A DNA stretch of 64,000 nucleotides. Source: an uncultured Candidatus Saccharibacteria bacterium. GTDB lineage: Bacteria > Patescibacteriota > Saccharimonadia > Saccharimonadales > Saccharimonadaceae. The notes beneath the pieces are model-generated. The model did no database searches, was not told the DNA's origin, and saw only the letters and a program-made list of their open reading frames with translations. The first letter of the stretch is position 1. Every line of letters starts with the position of its first letter. Below, in pieces: positions 1-8,578 of this stretch. The stretch covers positions 125,753 to 189,752 of the forward strand of contig CAMVNH010000001.1 in assembly GCA_947168825.1 (NCBI GenBank), given 5' to 3'. The position numbers and the translations under genes are program-made.

Positions 1-143
1 TCGGAGATAGGGACTTCTTCTAAGGTGGCGGTAGGGGTGAGCAAAGAGAAAACGCTAAGGCCGAGGAAGATTAAGAAAAAGGTGAACACAATGCGGCGGG
101 CGGTATTGCTGGATTTGGTCGGTTTTTTATTATTATTTGGCAC
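1..143 (-). CDS. Partial membrane protein, N-terminus, probably FtsH-type protease
   Basis: A GTG start at 143 (minus) runs off the left edge. The visible 47 residues are a polar, basic head rich in Asn, Lys and Thr, then one strongly hydrophobic segment (VFTFFLIFLGLSVFSLL), then TPTATLEEVPIS. A short cytoplasmic head, one TM helix and an E/D-P-IS/YS-type motif match the start of FtsH, the membrane AAA+ zinc protease. AAGGGAG about 10 nt upstream can serve as ribosome binding site. The ATPase and protease domains lie outside the window, so the identity is inferred from the N-terminal pattern only; another single-TM protein is possible. Confidence 0.5.
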   Translation of the reverse strand, partial: MPNNNKKPTKSSNTARRIVFTFFLIFLGLSVFSLLTPTATLEEVPIS

Positions 144-182
144 GATAAATAACTCCCTTAACTTTAGCTATTATAGCATGCG

Positions 183-216
183 AGAAACAAAAAAACGAGT
201 AGTTTTACTCGTTTGT
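183..216 (-). terminator. Rho-independent terminator after tRNA-Pro(UGG)
   Basis: Perfect inverted repeat AAACGAGTA / TACTCGTTT at 193-214 with a 4-nt loop, followed on the minus strand by a T-rich run (A-rich 183-192 on plus). It lies 8 nt beyond the CCA end of the minus-strand tRNA, so it ends that transcript before the FtsH-like gene. Confidence 0.85.
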
Positions 217-221
217 CTTTA

Positions 222-297
222 TGGTCGGGGCGACAGGACTCGAACCTGCGACCTCACGGTCCCAAACCGCGTGCGCTACCAACTGTGCTACGCCCCG
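222..297 (-). tRNA. tRNA-Pro (anticodon UGG)
   Basis: Full cloverleaf on the minus strand: acceptor CGGGGCG/CGCCCCG, D-arm with GTTGGTAG, anticodon loop TTTGGGA giving UGG, T-arm GGTTCGAGTCC, discriminator A and encoded CCA (222-224). Followed by its own terminator. This is the general proline tRNA; a second proline tRNA (CGG) lies at 2940. Confidence 0.97.
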
Positions 298-332
298 ATG
301 TAGTACATTATAGCATAGTTCCTATTATTTTG

Positions 333-1430
333 CTAGTTTGAAATGCCGTGGTGTGCTGTAGGCGAACCCATTGAAAGAGGTAGGAAGGTGTAACCGTTTT
401 GTAGACCGTATTGAATAATGGTTTCAACAGCGGCGACGGAAAAGCCCTTGGTGTCGTGTTGCAGGACGACGTAGCTACCAGAGCCGAGAGCGCGAATGAC
501 GTTATTTGCAACTTGGCTAGAGGTGCTAGCGCCGCCAGCGTCACCGGAGGAAATGTTCCAGTCGAAATAGGCGAAGCCGGCATCGGTGACTTGGCGGGCG
601 AGGCGGCTCATGATGTGGGAACCGCCATCGTAGCCGCGGCTGACAGTGTTGGAACTGCCGCCTGGGAAGCGCATGAGGTAGGATTTGAGTCCAGTGGCGT
701 TTTCGACGCGATTTTGGATTTTGTAAAGGTCGGCGAAGAAGTTGTCGGTGGAGCTGTAGATATATGAGTAGCCGTGGGAGAAGGTATGGAGGCCAATGCT
801 GTGCCCTTCGTTGTATTCGCGGCGGAGGATGTCATCGCTGCCGGCTCCGGTGACGAAGAAGGTTGCTTTGACGTTATATTTTTTAAGCGTGTCGAGGAGA
901 GCGGAAGTGTAGATACTTGGGCCGTCGTCGAAAGTGAGATAAATGATTTTACTACCGGAGGTTGGGGCGGAAGATTGCTGGACGATGCGTTTTTTGACAG
1001 TAACAGTACGTTTGATCTCGCCAGTATTTCCGGATTCGTCGGTGGCAGAGTAAGTAATGGTATAGGTACCAGGTTCTTTAGAGCTGACTTCGCCTTCAGT
1101 CTTGACGGAAACTTTGTCGCAGTTGTCAACGGCGGAGGCGCCAGGGTCTTCAAACTTTTTGCCGTAGTCGAGTTTAATTTCTGCATCGCCGTTTAGGGTG
1201 ATGGTTGGCGGTTCATTGTCGCCAACGACGACACTAAGGTTTTGGTCGACAATGCTGCTATTTGGACAAACGGAAATAGTAGAAGAAGTGTATTCGGGTG
1301 ATTTTTGACCTTCTTTTACCGTTTCGCTGATTGGGCGAAAAGCGAAGAAGCTAAAACAAAGCAAGAAAACTAAAACGCTGATGAGTGAATAAAATAGAGT
1401 GATTGGTGGTTTTTTGACTTGGAGTCGCAT
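333..1430 (-). CDS. Membrane-anchored polysaccharide deacetylase with Ig-like domain
   Basis: 365 aa. Residues 12-30 are an N-terminal TM/signal anchor. Residues about 70-147 form a bacterial Ig/HYR-like (DUF5011-type) domain with the EDPGASAVDN pattern. Residues 160-365 form a NodB/CE4 deacetylase: TFDDGPS at 166-172 supplies the catalytic Asp and a metal Asp, H-x3-H at 215-219 supplies the metal histidines, and RFPGG near 254 is motif 3. CE4 enzymes remove N- or O-acetyl groups from peptidoglycan or surface polysaccharide. It overlaps the upstream glycosyltransferase by one base (TAATG), so the two are co-translated and may act on the same glycan. The exact substrate is unknown. Confidence 0.9.
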   Translation of the reverse strand: MRLQVKKPPITLFYSLISVLVFLLCFSFFAFRPISETVKEGQKSPEYTSSTISVCPNSSIVDQNLSVVVGDNEPPTITLNGDAEIKLDYGKKFEDPGASAVDNCDKVSVKTEGEVSSKEPGTYTITYSATDESGNTGEIKRTVTVKKRIVQQSSAPTSGSKIIYLTFDDGPSIYTSALLDTLKKYNVKATFFVTGAGSDDILRREYNEGHSIGLHTFSHGYSYIYSSTDNFFADLYKIQNRVENATGLKSYLMRFPGGSSNTVSRGYDGGSHIMSRLARQVTDAGFAYFDWNISSGDAGGASTSSQVANNVIRALGSGSYVVLQHDTKGFSVAAVETIIQYGLQNGYTFLPLSMGSPTAHHGISN

Positions 1431-2899
1431 TATTCCCTTTCTAGTTCAATGGCGAGGTAGTCACCATCAAAAATTTCATTTACGATACGGTAGTTTTCGA
1501 TTGGTGATTTGACGGAGTCTGAGTTTTGAGCGTCGGCGATATACCAGAAAGTTTGGTGTTGTTTTTGAAAATCTTTGAGGTCGGAGATGATGTGATATTG
1601 GTATTTTTTGACTGGGGCTTCGGAACCATATTGATAATCAATCCAATCGTTGGCGGTATAAACTGGATGTTCGTCGGTAGAATAGAAGACGGCGCTGTAG
1701 TAGTTCCAGATATTGTTGGTGAGGATAGGTTCTTTTTTATCGGCTAGCTGATTGACCATACTGATGATGCTTTCGATATTTTCTTCTGGAGTGCGAGTTT
1801 CGACGTTGACGATGCCGATGATGGCGGCGGTAAGAGTTAGGAGAGAAAGCGTAATTTTGAGAACAGGTTTTTTACTACGATAAAGGGCTATCATGGCTCC
1901 GATAAGGACCCAGATAAAACTGGAGGCGTAGAGAATGTAGCGGTTGACAAAGACCGGTGCGAACGGTGGGAGTGAGAGAATCATTAAGACTAGTGGCGGA
2001 ACGATAATGAAGATAAGTAAAGCATAAAAAGGTTGGCGAAGTTTCGATTGTTTTAAGATTCGATAGATTAGAGTTCCGGAGATAATGACGATTCCTAGAA
2101 AGACGGGGACGAGCCAGGAAGTAGTATTTTCGCTGTCCAAGAAGAAGAAGGTTTCGGTAAGATAGCTGACTGGCGTGAGAGCGGAGATGGCGGGAATCCA
2201 GAAGCCTTTTTGGACGTTTTGGATTTGCTGGAAAAGGAATGGTGTCCAGGCGGCGAAGATGATGATGGCGAGGAGATAGGTATTAAGTAGCGGTTTTTTG
2301 AGAGGGTTTTGTTTACGGACGAAGATAAGATAGATTAGGTGAGCAATCCAGGCGGCGACGACAAAATAATGAGTCCAGATTCCGAGTGCGAGAAGAATAG
2401 CGTAGAGAACCCAATAGCGTTTCTTGTTTGGGCTTTCGAGAGCGAGCTCGAGAACGTAAGTTGCGCCGATGACGATAGTGAGGGCTAGGGTATACATACG
2501 CATTTCTTGACCGTAGCGAATGAGGAGCGGGGAGATACTAAGGAGAGCGGCACTGATGGTGGCGGCCTTAAGGTTGAACCAACGTTTGACGAGATGGAAG
2601 ACAAGAATAATAGAGACGCCGCCGAAGAAAACGGACATGAAACGGAGGCTGATGACGGAAGTGCCAAAAATCAGAGACCAAATTTTGAGACAGAAATAGA
2701 AGAAAGGTGGATGAACGTCGGCGGCGGTAAGAGAAAGAATGTCGGTAAAATTTCCGCGGATTAAATAGGCAGAGAAGGATTCGTCGAACCAGACTGAACC
2801 ATTAATATTTATGGCACAAAAAAGTAGATAAATGAGACAGAATAGAAGTGGAACAAGCATACAGAAAAGATGGCTTTTCGATTTTCGGTGACCTGTCAT
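1430..2899 (-). CDS. Polytopic glycosyltransferase, PMT/ArnT-like (GT-C fold)
   Basis: 489 aa with about 10-11 hydrophobic segments. The first extracytoplasmic loop has WFDESFSAY, the Asp-Glu signature of GT39/PMT_2 enzymes, and VHPPFFYF follows further on. Such enzymes use polyprenyl-phosphate sugars to glycosylate proteins or lipids on the outer face of the membrane. The C-terminal 120 residues form a soluble outer domain. Its stop overlaps the deacetylase start, making a two-gene operon. The downstream tRNA-Pro(CGG) is divergent with only 40 nt between. Substrate not predictable. Confidence 0.85.
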   Translation of the reverse strand: MTGHRKSKSHLFCMLVPLLFCLIYLLFCAININGSVWFDESFSAYLIRGNFTDILSLTAADVHPPFFYFCLKIWSLIFGTSVISLRFMSVFFGGVSIILVFHLVKRWFNLKAATISAALLSISPLLIRYGQEMRMYTLALTIVIGATYVLELALESPNKKRYWVLYAILLALGIWTHYFVVAAWIAHLIYLIFVRKQNPLKKPLLNTYLLAIIIFAAWTPFLFQQIQNVQKGFWIPAISALTPVSYLTETFFFLDSENTTSWLVPVFLGIVIISGTLIYRILKQSKLRQPFYALLIFIIVPPLVLMILSLPPFAPVFVNRYILYASSFIWVLIGAMIALYRSKKPVLKITLSLLTLTAAIIGIVNVETRTPEENIESIISMVNQLADKKEPILTNNIWNYYSAVFYSTDEHPVYTANDWIDYQYGSEAPVKKYQYHIISDLKDFQKQHQTFWYIADAQNSDSVKSPIENYRIVNEIFDGDYLAIELERE

Positions 2900-2939
2900 A
2901 TAGATATTTTAGCAGTTTTTTGGTAAAATAGAAACATGT

Positions 2940-3015
2940 CTGGGTGTGGCGCAGTTGGTAGCGCGCAGCGTTCGGGACGCTGAGGTCGTCGGTTCAAGTC
3001 CGATCACCCAGACCA
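2940..3015 (+). tRNA. tRNA-Pro (anticodon CGG), prophage integration site
   Basis: Complete cloverleaf: acceptor CTGGGTG/CACCCAG, U8 present, D-arm with GTTGGTAG, anticodon loop TTCGGGA giving CGG, T-arm GGTTCAAGTCC, discriminator A and encoded CCA. An extended -10 element (TGG-TAAAAT, 2921-2929) sits 10 nt upstream. From 2949 on it is identical to the right prophage end. The integrated phage therefore restores a working tRNA here: the 5' end is host DNA and most of the rest was exchanged with the phage copy. Confidence 0.97.
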
Positions 3016-3019
3016 AGTA
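2949..3019 (+). repeat. attL, 71-bp direct repeat
   Basis: Identical over 71 bp to 33969-34039. It starts in the D-stem of tRNA-Pro(CGG) and runs 4 bases past CCA (AGTA). The repeat is unusually long for an att core and holds nearly the whole tRNA. Host sequence is to the left, phage to the right. Confidence 0.95.
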
Positions 3020-3093
3020 GAAGTAACTCTCCGTTCTGTAGCTGTAAATATGCTCTTTCGATATTTTGATTGTACCAAACTTGAGCTTTTTTG

Positions 3094-3930
3094 TCAAGAC
3101 GTATGATTAGCTAAATAAACTTTCTTTAGTTCCTCGTTACAGTTGTGATAATATGCCATCGTTGTATTGACGTGTGCGTGTCCCATAAGTCTTGCGACGT
3201 CCTGAATTGGGGCACCATTTTTTAGCAGATCAGTGCAGAAGCCATGTCTAAAAGTGTGTGGCGTTATTCTTTTTTGTATCCCAGCTCGTTGGTTTAGTTG
3301 GCGAATCATTAGCTGTACCGCAGATATCGATATTCTGTTATTTTGTCGTGACAACACGAGTGCAGCATTGCGATCTTCTCTTGTCGCAAGATATTCATTC
3401 ATATATTTTTTCGCTCTATCGTCGATAAAACAAAGTCTAATTTTCCCACCTTTACCTTTGATCGTAATATTACCGTCTTGAATTGAATCTCTGTTTAGTG
3501 ATACAAACTCAGATATGCGCATTCCCGATGCAAATAGGAACGACAGGATGAATTTATTTCTAGAACTCTGGGTTGCATTTATCAATCTATCTACATCATC
3601 TGGGGTAACATAGGTGGTTTTGACTTTCTCTTCTTTAGCCACTGGTATCAGCTCTGGTGGAAGGCATTTTATACCGAGGATCCGTGCATATCTAAATACT
3701 TGTTTCAATGTATTCATGTAACACCGTACAGTATTGACCCTCCTACCTCTTCCTACATACTCATAGTATGATCTAATGTCGCTTAGCGTTATATCGCTGA
3801 TGTTTTTATTATCAAAGAATACCGTGGCTAGATTCTTGTGATATCCGTATCTGTTATATGCGCTTTTTGATAGTCCGGCCATAACGATACGATCATTTCT
3901 ATATAGCTCATATGCTTCTGATATTTTCAT
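3094..3930 (-). CDS. int: Tyrosine-family site-specific integrase
   Basis: 278 aa. N-terminal SAM-like core-binding domain (about 1-100) and C-terminal catalytic domain with the full set: Arg138 in GMRISEF, Lys160 in IKGKGGK, His225 and Arg228 in HTFRHG, His251 in MGHAHV and Tyr260 in TMAYYH. It lacks an obvious extra arm-binding domain, so it is small, like XerC/D-type phage integrases. It lies 75 bp from attL and reads toward it, the usual arrangement for tRNA-targeted prophages. It should catalyse integration into and excision from tRNA-Pro(CGG). SD-like GGGGGAAAGAGA precedes the ATG. No separate excisionase is recognised; the 102-aa gene just upstream is a candidate by position only. Confidence 0.95.
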   Translation of the reverse strand: MKISEAYELYRNDRIVMAGLSKSAYNRYGYHKNLATVFFDNKNISDITLSDIRSYYEYVGRGRRVNTVRCYMNTLKQVFRYARILGIKCLPPELIPVAKEEKVKTTYVTPDDVDRLINATQSSRNKFILSFLFASGMRISEFVSLNRDSIQDGNITIKGKGGKIRLCFIDDRAKKYMNEYLATREDRNAALVLSRQNNRISISAVQLMIRQLNQRAGIQKRITPHTFRHGFCTDLLKNGAPIQDVARLMGHAHVNTTMAYYHNCNEELKKVYLANHTS

Positions 3931-3981
3931 TATATTCTCTTTCCCCCACCCATTAATTTTAAAGTGGGAGAACAGAGCGGG

Positions 3982-4290
3982 TTATCTACGGTTTTTGAGT
4001 AGTCTATTAGCTGACCAGATGAAGAATGCGTGCGAATTAGCTATATTAGGTCTTTGGGCAGATTCGATTCGTGAGAAAATTTCGTCTTCGCTCATATGCC
4101 ATGCGCACTTCCGATAAAACATAATACTTTCTGGATGTCCAAGCTTATCGATCATTCGATTTACTATTCTAGCTACTCGTTCTTGACTAGGACAACCAAT
4201 TATATCTTCCTCCCCTTCTATAGATCTATAGGGTTTTCTTTCAGAAAACTCTCTATAGACTATAGAAGAGATTTTCTCTGTTTTTCCCAT
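3982..4290 (-). CDS. Hypothetical prophage protein next to integrase
   Basis: 102 aa, not recognised. Basic N-terminus, acidic GEEDII stretch, then a helical region with WHMSEDEIFSRIE and a basic end (NRLLKNRR). It is the second gene of the left-end unit driven by the strong promoter at 4475-4503 and sits 51 bp upstream of int. Size and place would fit an excisionase or integration regulator, but no wHTH motif can be pointed out. SD AGGTATTTT-ATG region is reasonable (GGAGG 9 nt upstream). Confidence 0.7.
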   Translation of the reverse strand: MGKTEKISSIVYREFSERKPYRSIEGEEDIIGCPSQERVARIVNRMIDKLGHPESIMFYRKCAWHMSEDEIFSRIESAQRPNIANSHAFFIWSANRLLKNRR

Positions 4291-4442
4291 AAAATACCTC
4301 CATTTTTAAGCCGTCAAAAGGAACTCCGCTCTTCAGCTCCCGGCGGTTTTATGAGTCAGACTTTCAGAGCGTGAAAATCATGGCTCAGCTACCTAAATTG
4401 TCCATCAGAGAATTATTTAAGAATAAACAACTCCACCGGTGG

Positions 4443-4503
4443 CGGAGTGTTTAAGTGTCATCTAAACTAGTTTCATTATAGCAAACTTCAGTCAAAAAGT
4501 CAA
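4443..4503 (-). promoter_or_regulatory. Strong sigma70 promoter and conserved leader of the integrase unit
   Basis: On the minus strand, -35 TTGACT (4498-4503), 17-bp spacer, -10 TATAAT (4475-4480); start expected near 4468. The leader begins almost at once with a 25-nt element (4443-4467) that recurs with one change at the other prophage end (33879-33903). It can form a small hairpin (GTTTA/TAAAC). A second palindrome (CCACCGGTGG, 4433-4442) follows. The rest, to the ATG at 4290, shows no gene. Confidence 0.8.
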
Positions 4504-4537
4504 TAGATAACGGAGTGTGGTTATTTCCAAAATGGAA

Positions 4538-4561
4538 AAGTGGGGTCATTTAACCCCACTT
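4538..4561 (-). terminator. Rho-independent terminator
   Basis: AAGTGGGGT / ACCCCACTT, 9-bp perfect stem with 6-nt loop, followed on the minus strand by TTTTCC. It overlaps the stop codon of the 82-aa gene and separates the late structural transcript from the integrase promoter just beyond. Confidence 0.8.
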
Positions 4562-4794
4562 GAGATTTGGATAGAGTGTGCAAGATGTGCTTCAGCGTAT
4601 GCAACAACCTTAAGTGCGTTATCACGGCTTCCACGATAGCGGAATTCGATTTTATCGCCACAAAATTCCGGTTTTATGCCCATACGTTTCAGCTGCTCCA
4701 GCAACTCATCTCTCTTAGCTTCATTACGCTCATCCACGCTGCAAAATACGCTAAGCTGGTAGTCATTCAGTCCACTAAGATTCATAATGTACAC
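4546..4794 (-). CDS. Hypothetical small prophage protein
   Basis: 82 aa, not recognised. Starts MYIMNLSGLNDYQLSVF; a start at the second Met (4785) is also possible. Predicted mixed alpha/beta with a DERNEAKRDELLEQLKRMG helix and a KIEFRYRGS strand. Last gene before the terminator at 4538, downstream of the phage tRNA. GGGGAGGTGTACATT-ATG gives a good ribosome binding site. No function can be assigned. Confidence 0.65.
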   Translation of the reverse strand: MYIMNLSGLNDYQLSVFCSVDERNEAKRDELLEQLKRMGIKPEFCGDKIEFRYRGSRDNALKVVAYAEAHLAHSIQISSGVK

Positions 4795-4847
4795 CTCCCC
4801 TCTATATATTGGTAGAACTCCTAGACTTTAGATCTATTCGTTCCATA

Positions 4848-4923
4848 TGGTGGCAGGGGTTGGAGTTGAACCAACTTTGACGAGTTAATGAGACTCGCAA
4901 GATTACCGAATCTTCTCCCTGCT
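4848..4923 (-). tRNA. Phage-encoded tRNA with CAU anticodon (Met/Ile2 type)
   Basis: Minus strand: acceptor AGCAGGG/CCCTGCC with an A1-C72 mismatch, D-arm AAGA/TCTT with TTCGGTAA loop, anticodon stem CGAGT/ACTCG with loop CTCATTA giving CAU, T-arm GTTGG/CCAAC with TTCAACT, discriminator A and encoded CCA at 4848-4850. Position 8 is A instead of U. It sits between the 296-aa tail protein and the 82-aa gene. The unpaired 1:72 is reminiscent of initiator tRNA, but an Ile2 (lysidine) or elongator Met role is equally open. Confidence 0.75.
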
Positions 4924-4940
4924 ATGCCCCCAAATGAGGG

Positions 4941-5831
4941 CTAAGCCGTAGCTAAGCGATGGCAGCGAACGATTAGACCAATATCAAAATCTGGCGCTCC
5001 GCCTGCATTACCACTTTGGATAGCCCTAATAGTTACCGTCTTATTTGCTGAGGCACGACCTAAGAAAATTGCAGTCATTTGCTTGCCTGACCCGTCACCA
5101 CCAACAAGATTTCCAGAGCGATTCAAAAGGCTAGTGACATTAGATGTAGTGATATCTAGTGACATTGTACCGCCACTATATCCCCACTTGTAGCTAGTGA
5201 CTGCGATAGCTTCAATAATGCAAGCAGTGGTGGTGGTAAAAGAAACTGTACAAGGACTTTCATCTTTCTTATAGTAGAAAGCAGTAGACATAGAGCTTGT
5301 GTCAAGTTTATCGGCAGTAATAGCGCCGGATGCGATTTTGTCTGCAGTGACGGCCGATGGTCCGATCTTTGCTGATGTAACAGCAGATGAGCTAATTTTC
5401 GCAGAAGTAACAGCACCGGATGCCAATTGGGTTGAACCAATGATACCACTCTTTAACGCGCCACTTTGATCGTGCGAAACCAAAATGCCGTTGATTAAGT
5501 CTTCAAGCCAGCCAATTGTAGGGTTTAGTTGTACAATGTCGCCGACGGCGTTGCCGGTATCCGCAGCGCCGGCCAATCGAGTGAGGTTGGAAATTGTATT
5601 GCCGGAAACTACACCTTTCCAGTCAGTTTGACTTGCAGGGTTGATCGCTCCGGATGTGTCCAAACGATAAGTGCTAAAATGAACCGCTGTGTCTGTAGCC
5701 CATCCACTGAGGTCGGCACAGGTTAGAACCGAATCTCCGGCCGTTCTTTCTGCCGACACCACGCCGGTTGCAGGATAATTCCCGTTGCCGTCTGAGGCTT
5801 TGCTAAAATGATCTGTGATACTTGCTACCAT
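4941..5831 (-). CDS. Phage tail fibre/appendage protein with SAVTSAKI-type repeats
   Basis: 296 aa. The N-terminal half is globular; residues about 130-185 hold four tandem 9-10-residue repeats of the form (S/G)A(V/I)T(S/A)(A/D)KI, a trimeric-fibre shaft pattern common in phage tail proteins. The C-terminal 110 residues form a beta-rich head with a Gly-rich end, possibly the host-contacting tip. It is the last gene of the tail module, after the 676-aa protein. Receptor unknown. Confidence 0.75.
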   Translation of the reverse strand: MVASITDHFSKASDGNGNYPATGVVSAERTAGDSVLTCADLSGWATDTAVHFSTYRLDTSGAINPASQTDWKGVVSGNTISNLTRLAGAADTGNAVGDIVQLNPTIGWLEDLINGILVSHDQSGALKSGIIGSTQLASGAVTSAKISSSAVTSAKIGPSAVTADKIASGAITADKLDTSSMSTAFYYKKDESPCTVSFTTTTACIIEAIAVTSYKWGYSGGTMSLDITTSNVTSLLNRSGNLVGGDGSGKQMTAIFLGRASANKTVTIRAIQSGNAGGAPDFDIGLIVRCHRLATA

Positions 5832-5847
5832 AATAACTCCTTTCTTG

Positions 5848-7878
5848 TTAGCTTAAATCTTTGATCCCTATCGGTACATATTCGGCGACTACACTTGAAA
5901 GTCTGTAATCAACTCCGGCATCAGTTGATAAGACTCGGTAAGAAAACCATTGTACATCTTCATCTATCTCAATAATGATATCTTCATATTCACTTGAACG
6001 CCCTGTATCTGGGCTTGCATATGACACCTTACTCCAAGGTCTAGGTTTGCTCCAAGATACTCCAGCTTCGGACCAACCACAATTTGGAGCTAGAGAAACC
6101 TCGTTGCTAAATGATTTTCTAAATGTCATCTTGCCGTCTTCGGTGATGGTATCTACTTCAAAATTGATGTTACCTTGCGGATGAATTACTGTGAAAACAA
6201 TCTGAATAAGTCTTGCCCACTCACGATTGTCCTTGCTCCAACCAATTTGTCCAGATTCGACCTCTGTACGGAATGCACCATCGGCATCAAGAGATGCTCT
6301 ACGCCTAGATAATTCATAGACTTTATTATTCGAGAGAATTAGGAAATGCGTAGTTCCGGCATTGTCGTTATAGAGCATCATCCAATCAGCATTAATGTAC
6401 CACGAACAGATCCAAGCGCCTTTATGCTCGATGTCGAATATAAAAATGCGATTGTTTTTAGTGGAACCTACCGGCAAAGCCCAGTAAATACACCCCTCAT
6501 AGGCTAGACCAACGGCCTTATCCATTGTGGAATTATTCAAAAGTGAGACTTGATCACTAATAGTGTTAGAAATGCGACGAGTAGACAAAATATTCTGTAG
6601 GCTTGGTTGCGTGCCGGTAGTCTTGAAGCCGTCACGCGACGGGTAGTATAGCGAGTTATTGTAGATCACTACGCCATCTGGTGAATCTGTGCCATCAGTA
6701 CCGGAATCTTCAGTAGGAGACCAAACTACGAGCGTGGTGTCTCCGTAACTAACTGTAGAATAAGTAATATGATAACGTTTTCCGGAGCCATTAGAACTTT
6801 GAGTGAGAACCACAACTGTCGAATCGCCCTGTCCTTTGCGGAATGGCATTACTGAAATTGGCACTTCAGCGGTACCGGTAGCAATTGTGACATATCCGCC
6901 GCCATTACCCGGCGAAAAATCTAGTTCATGCTCGTAATCGCCGCCATACCAAACGTAGTAAGGATTATCCGGGTCGCCAACCATCCATACTCTTCCATTA
7001 ACTACTGTACCACGTTTGGCTTTTGGCCCAGCAGTAGAATTGTACTTTGGCATAGGCCTGGCAATATCGGTAGATTTTGAACCATCGTCAGTAAATGTTG
7101 TGACTGAAGGGTCAATATTAGCTTGAACTAAGTATAATTCCGGCTCGCCAGCGCCGTCTACTGCGGCACCGACATAAACATTATATCCAGTAGCGCCGGC
7201 TACTGCGCTCCAAGTTACCGTACAGGTGTCATCATCTTTCCAAAAATCTCGAGATTTATCAATCGCTTTTGATGTTACTGTGCTGCCAGCTGTTTCCCCA
7301 ACGGCAGAATTCGCAGTAACAGCATAATAAACTACAAAATTAGTCGGGCCATCGGTAAGTGAAGATGAGGCTGTTACCGTTGGGGTGTTAGGGGCGTTTA
7401 GTTCATTATAGGTCGTAATTGTCCAGGTTGACGGGTCAATAAACGAAAGATTATCTATGCCATTTAGCACAAGGACTTTCCCCTGAATCATAAGAAAATG
7501 AGCGTCAGCTTCGGTGTTGTAATTTTTACCACTGATTTTTGTCCAGCTTGAATCTTCGCCTTTAGCGTAATAAATATTTGCAACACCGCCGACTTCAATC
7601 ATAGCAATTAGATAGAAGGTTGGTTCTGCTCCGTCCATAACTTTGCACTCAAAAAGCTCGCCAAGAAAATTTCCGTTTTCAATTTGCGGTCCATATAATG
7701 ACATTGATGGACGCGGACGAACTACGCCATTTTGTTCTAATGTAATGTTGGCAGAATCCTGAAGCGCATTATCGACGAGCCTTCTAGCATCGTAACTAGT
7801 GACCGTACCAGCCGACCAATCCATTATGGACTTACGCTCAATATCTGGTGCCTTAGAGGCTTTTGGTGGTTCTATCAT
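5848..7878 (-). CDS. Phage tail hub/nozzle-like structural protein
   Basis: 676 aa, mostly beta-strand. The N-terminus has DARRLVDNALQDSANITLEQNGVVRPRP, a pattern seen in tail-tube/nozzle proteins of short-tailed phages (T7 gp12-like class), and residues about 190-285 form an Ig/FN3-like insert. The rest has repeated strand-turn units suggesting a beta-propeller. Its start overlaps the end of the 228-aa adaptor-like gene by 4 bases, the usual pairing of adaptor and nozzle. The call is from size, order and fold pattern, not from a decisive motif. Confidence 0.6.
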   Translation of the reverse strand: MIEPPKASKAPDIERKSIMDWSAGTVTSYDARRLVDNALQDSANITLEQNGVVRPRPSMSLYGPQIENGNFLGELFECKVMDGAEPTFYLIAMIEVGGVANIYYAKGEDSSWTKISGKNYNTEADAHFLMIQGKVLVLNGIDNLSFIDPSTWTITTYNELNAPNTPTVTASSSLTDGPTNFVVYYAVTANSAVGETAGSTVTSKAIDKSRDFWKDDDTCTVTWSAVAGATGYNVYVGAAVDGAGEPELYLVQANIDPSVTTFTDDGSKSTDIARPMPKYNSTAGPKAKRGTVVNGRVWMVGDPDNPYYVWYGGDYEHELDFSPGNGGGYVTIATGTAEVPISVMPFRKGQGDSTVVVLTQSSNGSGKRYHITYSTVSYGDTTLVVWSPTEDSGTDGTDSPDGVVIYNNSLYYPSRDGFKTTGTQPSLQNILSTRRISNTISDQVSLLNNSTMDKAVGLAYEGCIYWALPVGSTKNNRIFIFDIEHKGAWICSWYINADWMMLYNDNAGTTHFLILSNNKVYELSRRRASLDADGAFRTEVESGQIGWSKDNREWARLIQIVFTVIHPQGNINFEVDTITEDGKMTFRKSFSNEVSLAPNCGWSEAGVSWSKPRPWSKVSYASPDTGRSSEYEDIIIEIDEDVQWFSYRVLSTDAGVDYRLSSVVAEYVPIGIKDLS

Positions 7879-8561
7879 CTAAGTGCTCCTGCCTCAACAT
7901 AACTTCCACCGGAATTATGCCAATTCCCCCTAATATGTCTAACCTGACCAGCACGATTTCGCCGAATCATATCGGTCATAAGGTTGTTGGCCTCAGTGAT
8001 AAGATTGCCGTATTGATTTTGCTTAACAATATCATTTCGGATGTATTCGGCAGCACACATAAAGACTAACCATGTTGGGTTATCAACTTGAATATCATCG
8101 GAGGCACCCTCTAGGGTTTCCACATTCTTGAAAACCGGAGCATAGACCCTCCCACCGTATTCTACATCCTTGTCAGAAAATGATTTATTGAAAACTATCT
8201 GCCGACCAATGACTGCGCAATATCTTCCGACTGGATAATTTTGTAGGTCATCATAGGCCACAAGTTCATATTTGATTCTCTGGCCGTCAGTTGTCTCGAC
8301 AAATACGCTGTCTCCCTTAGCGGTTGAAACAGTATCAACCTCTTCGTCTAGATCGTATGAATCTTTTGTAGAGACTGTGCCAAGCGAGTAAGCCCTATCA
8401 TACAGTGAGTTCCAATGTTGCCCCGGTTCATGTTGCCATGCACTTTGGTACATATTGGCTATACCTAAAATTTTTTGCCATTTAGGGTTAGCTGTTGTTA
8501 TTTGATTAGCTTTGCCGGTAGCTTTTAGCATTACGGCGTCAATTAATTCTTGCAAAGTCAT
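7875..8561 (-). CDS. Phage head-tail adaptor-like protein
   Basis: 228 aa, alpha-helical at both ends with a beta middle. It starts MTLQELIDAVMLKATGK, similar in kind to gatekeeper/adaptor proteins that open with a short helix and an ALxxLG/DAV motif. It lies directly before the 676-aa nozzle-like gene, with 4-base ATGA overlap. It heads a transcription unit: the conserved leader motif (8579-8606) and an AAGAAGG ribosome site lie just upstream. Role inferred from order; a different tail component cannot be excluded. Confidence 0.55.
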   Translation of the reverse strand: MTLQELIDAVMLKATGKANQITTANPKWQKILGIANMYQSAWQHEPGQHWNSLYDRAYSLGTVSTKDSYDLDEEVDTVSTAKGDSVFVETTDGQRIKYELVAYDDLQNYPVGRYCAVIGRQIVFNKSFSDKDVEYGGRVYAPVFKNVETLEGASDDIQVDNPTWLVFMCAAEYIRNDIVKQNQYGNLITEANNLMTDMIRRNRAGQVRHIRGNWHNSGGSYVEAGALR

Positions 8562-8578
8562 ATAACTACCTTCTTTCT

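Noticed and set aside
25-303. Plus-strand frame of 92 codons at the left edge
   Set aside because: It runs through the antisense of tRNA-Pro(UGG), its terminator and the FtsH-like start; no SD.
411-1196. Several long plus-strand frames opposite the deacetylase
   Set aside because: They are mirror frames of the CE4 gene, which has all catalytic motifs on the minus strand.
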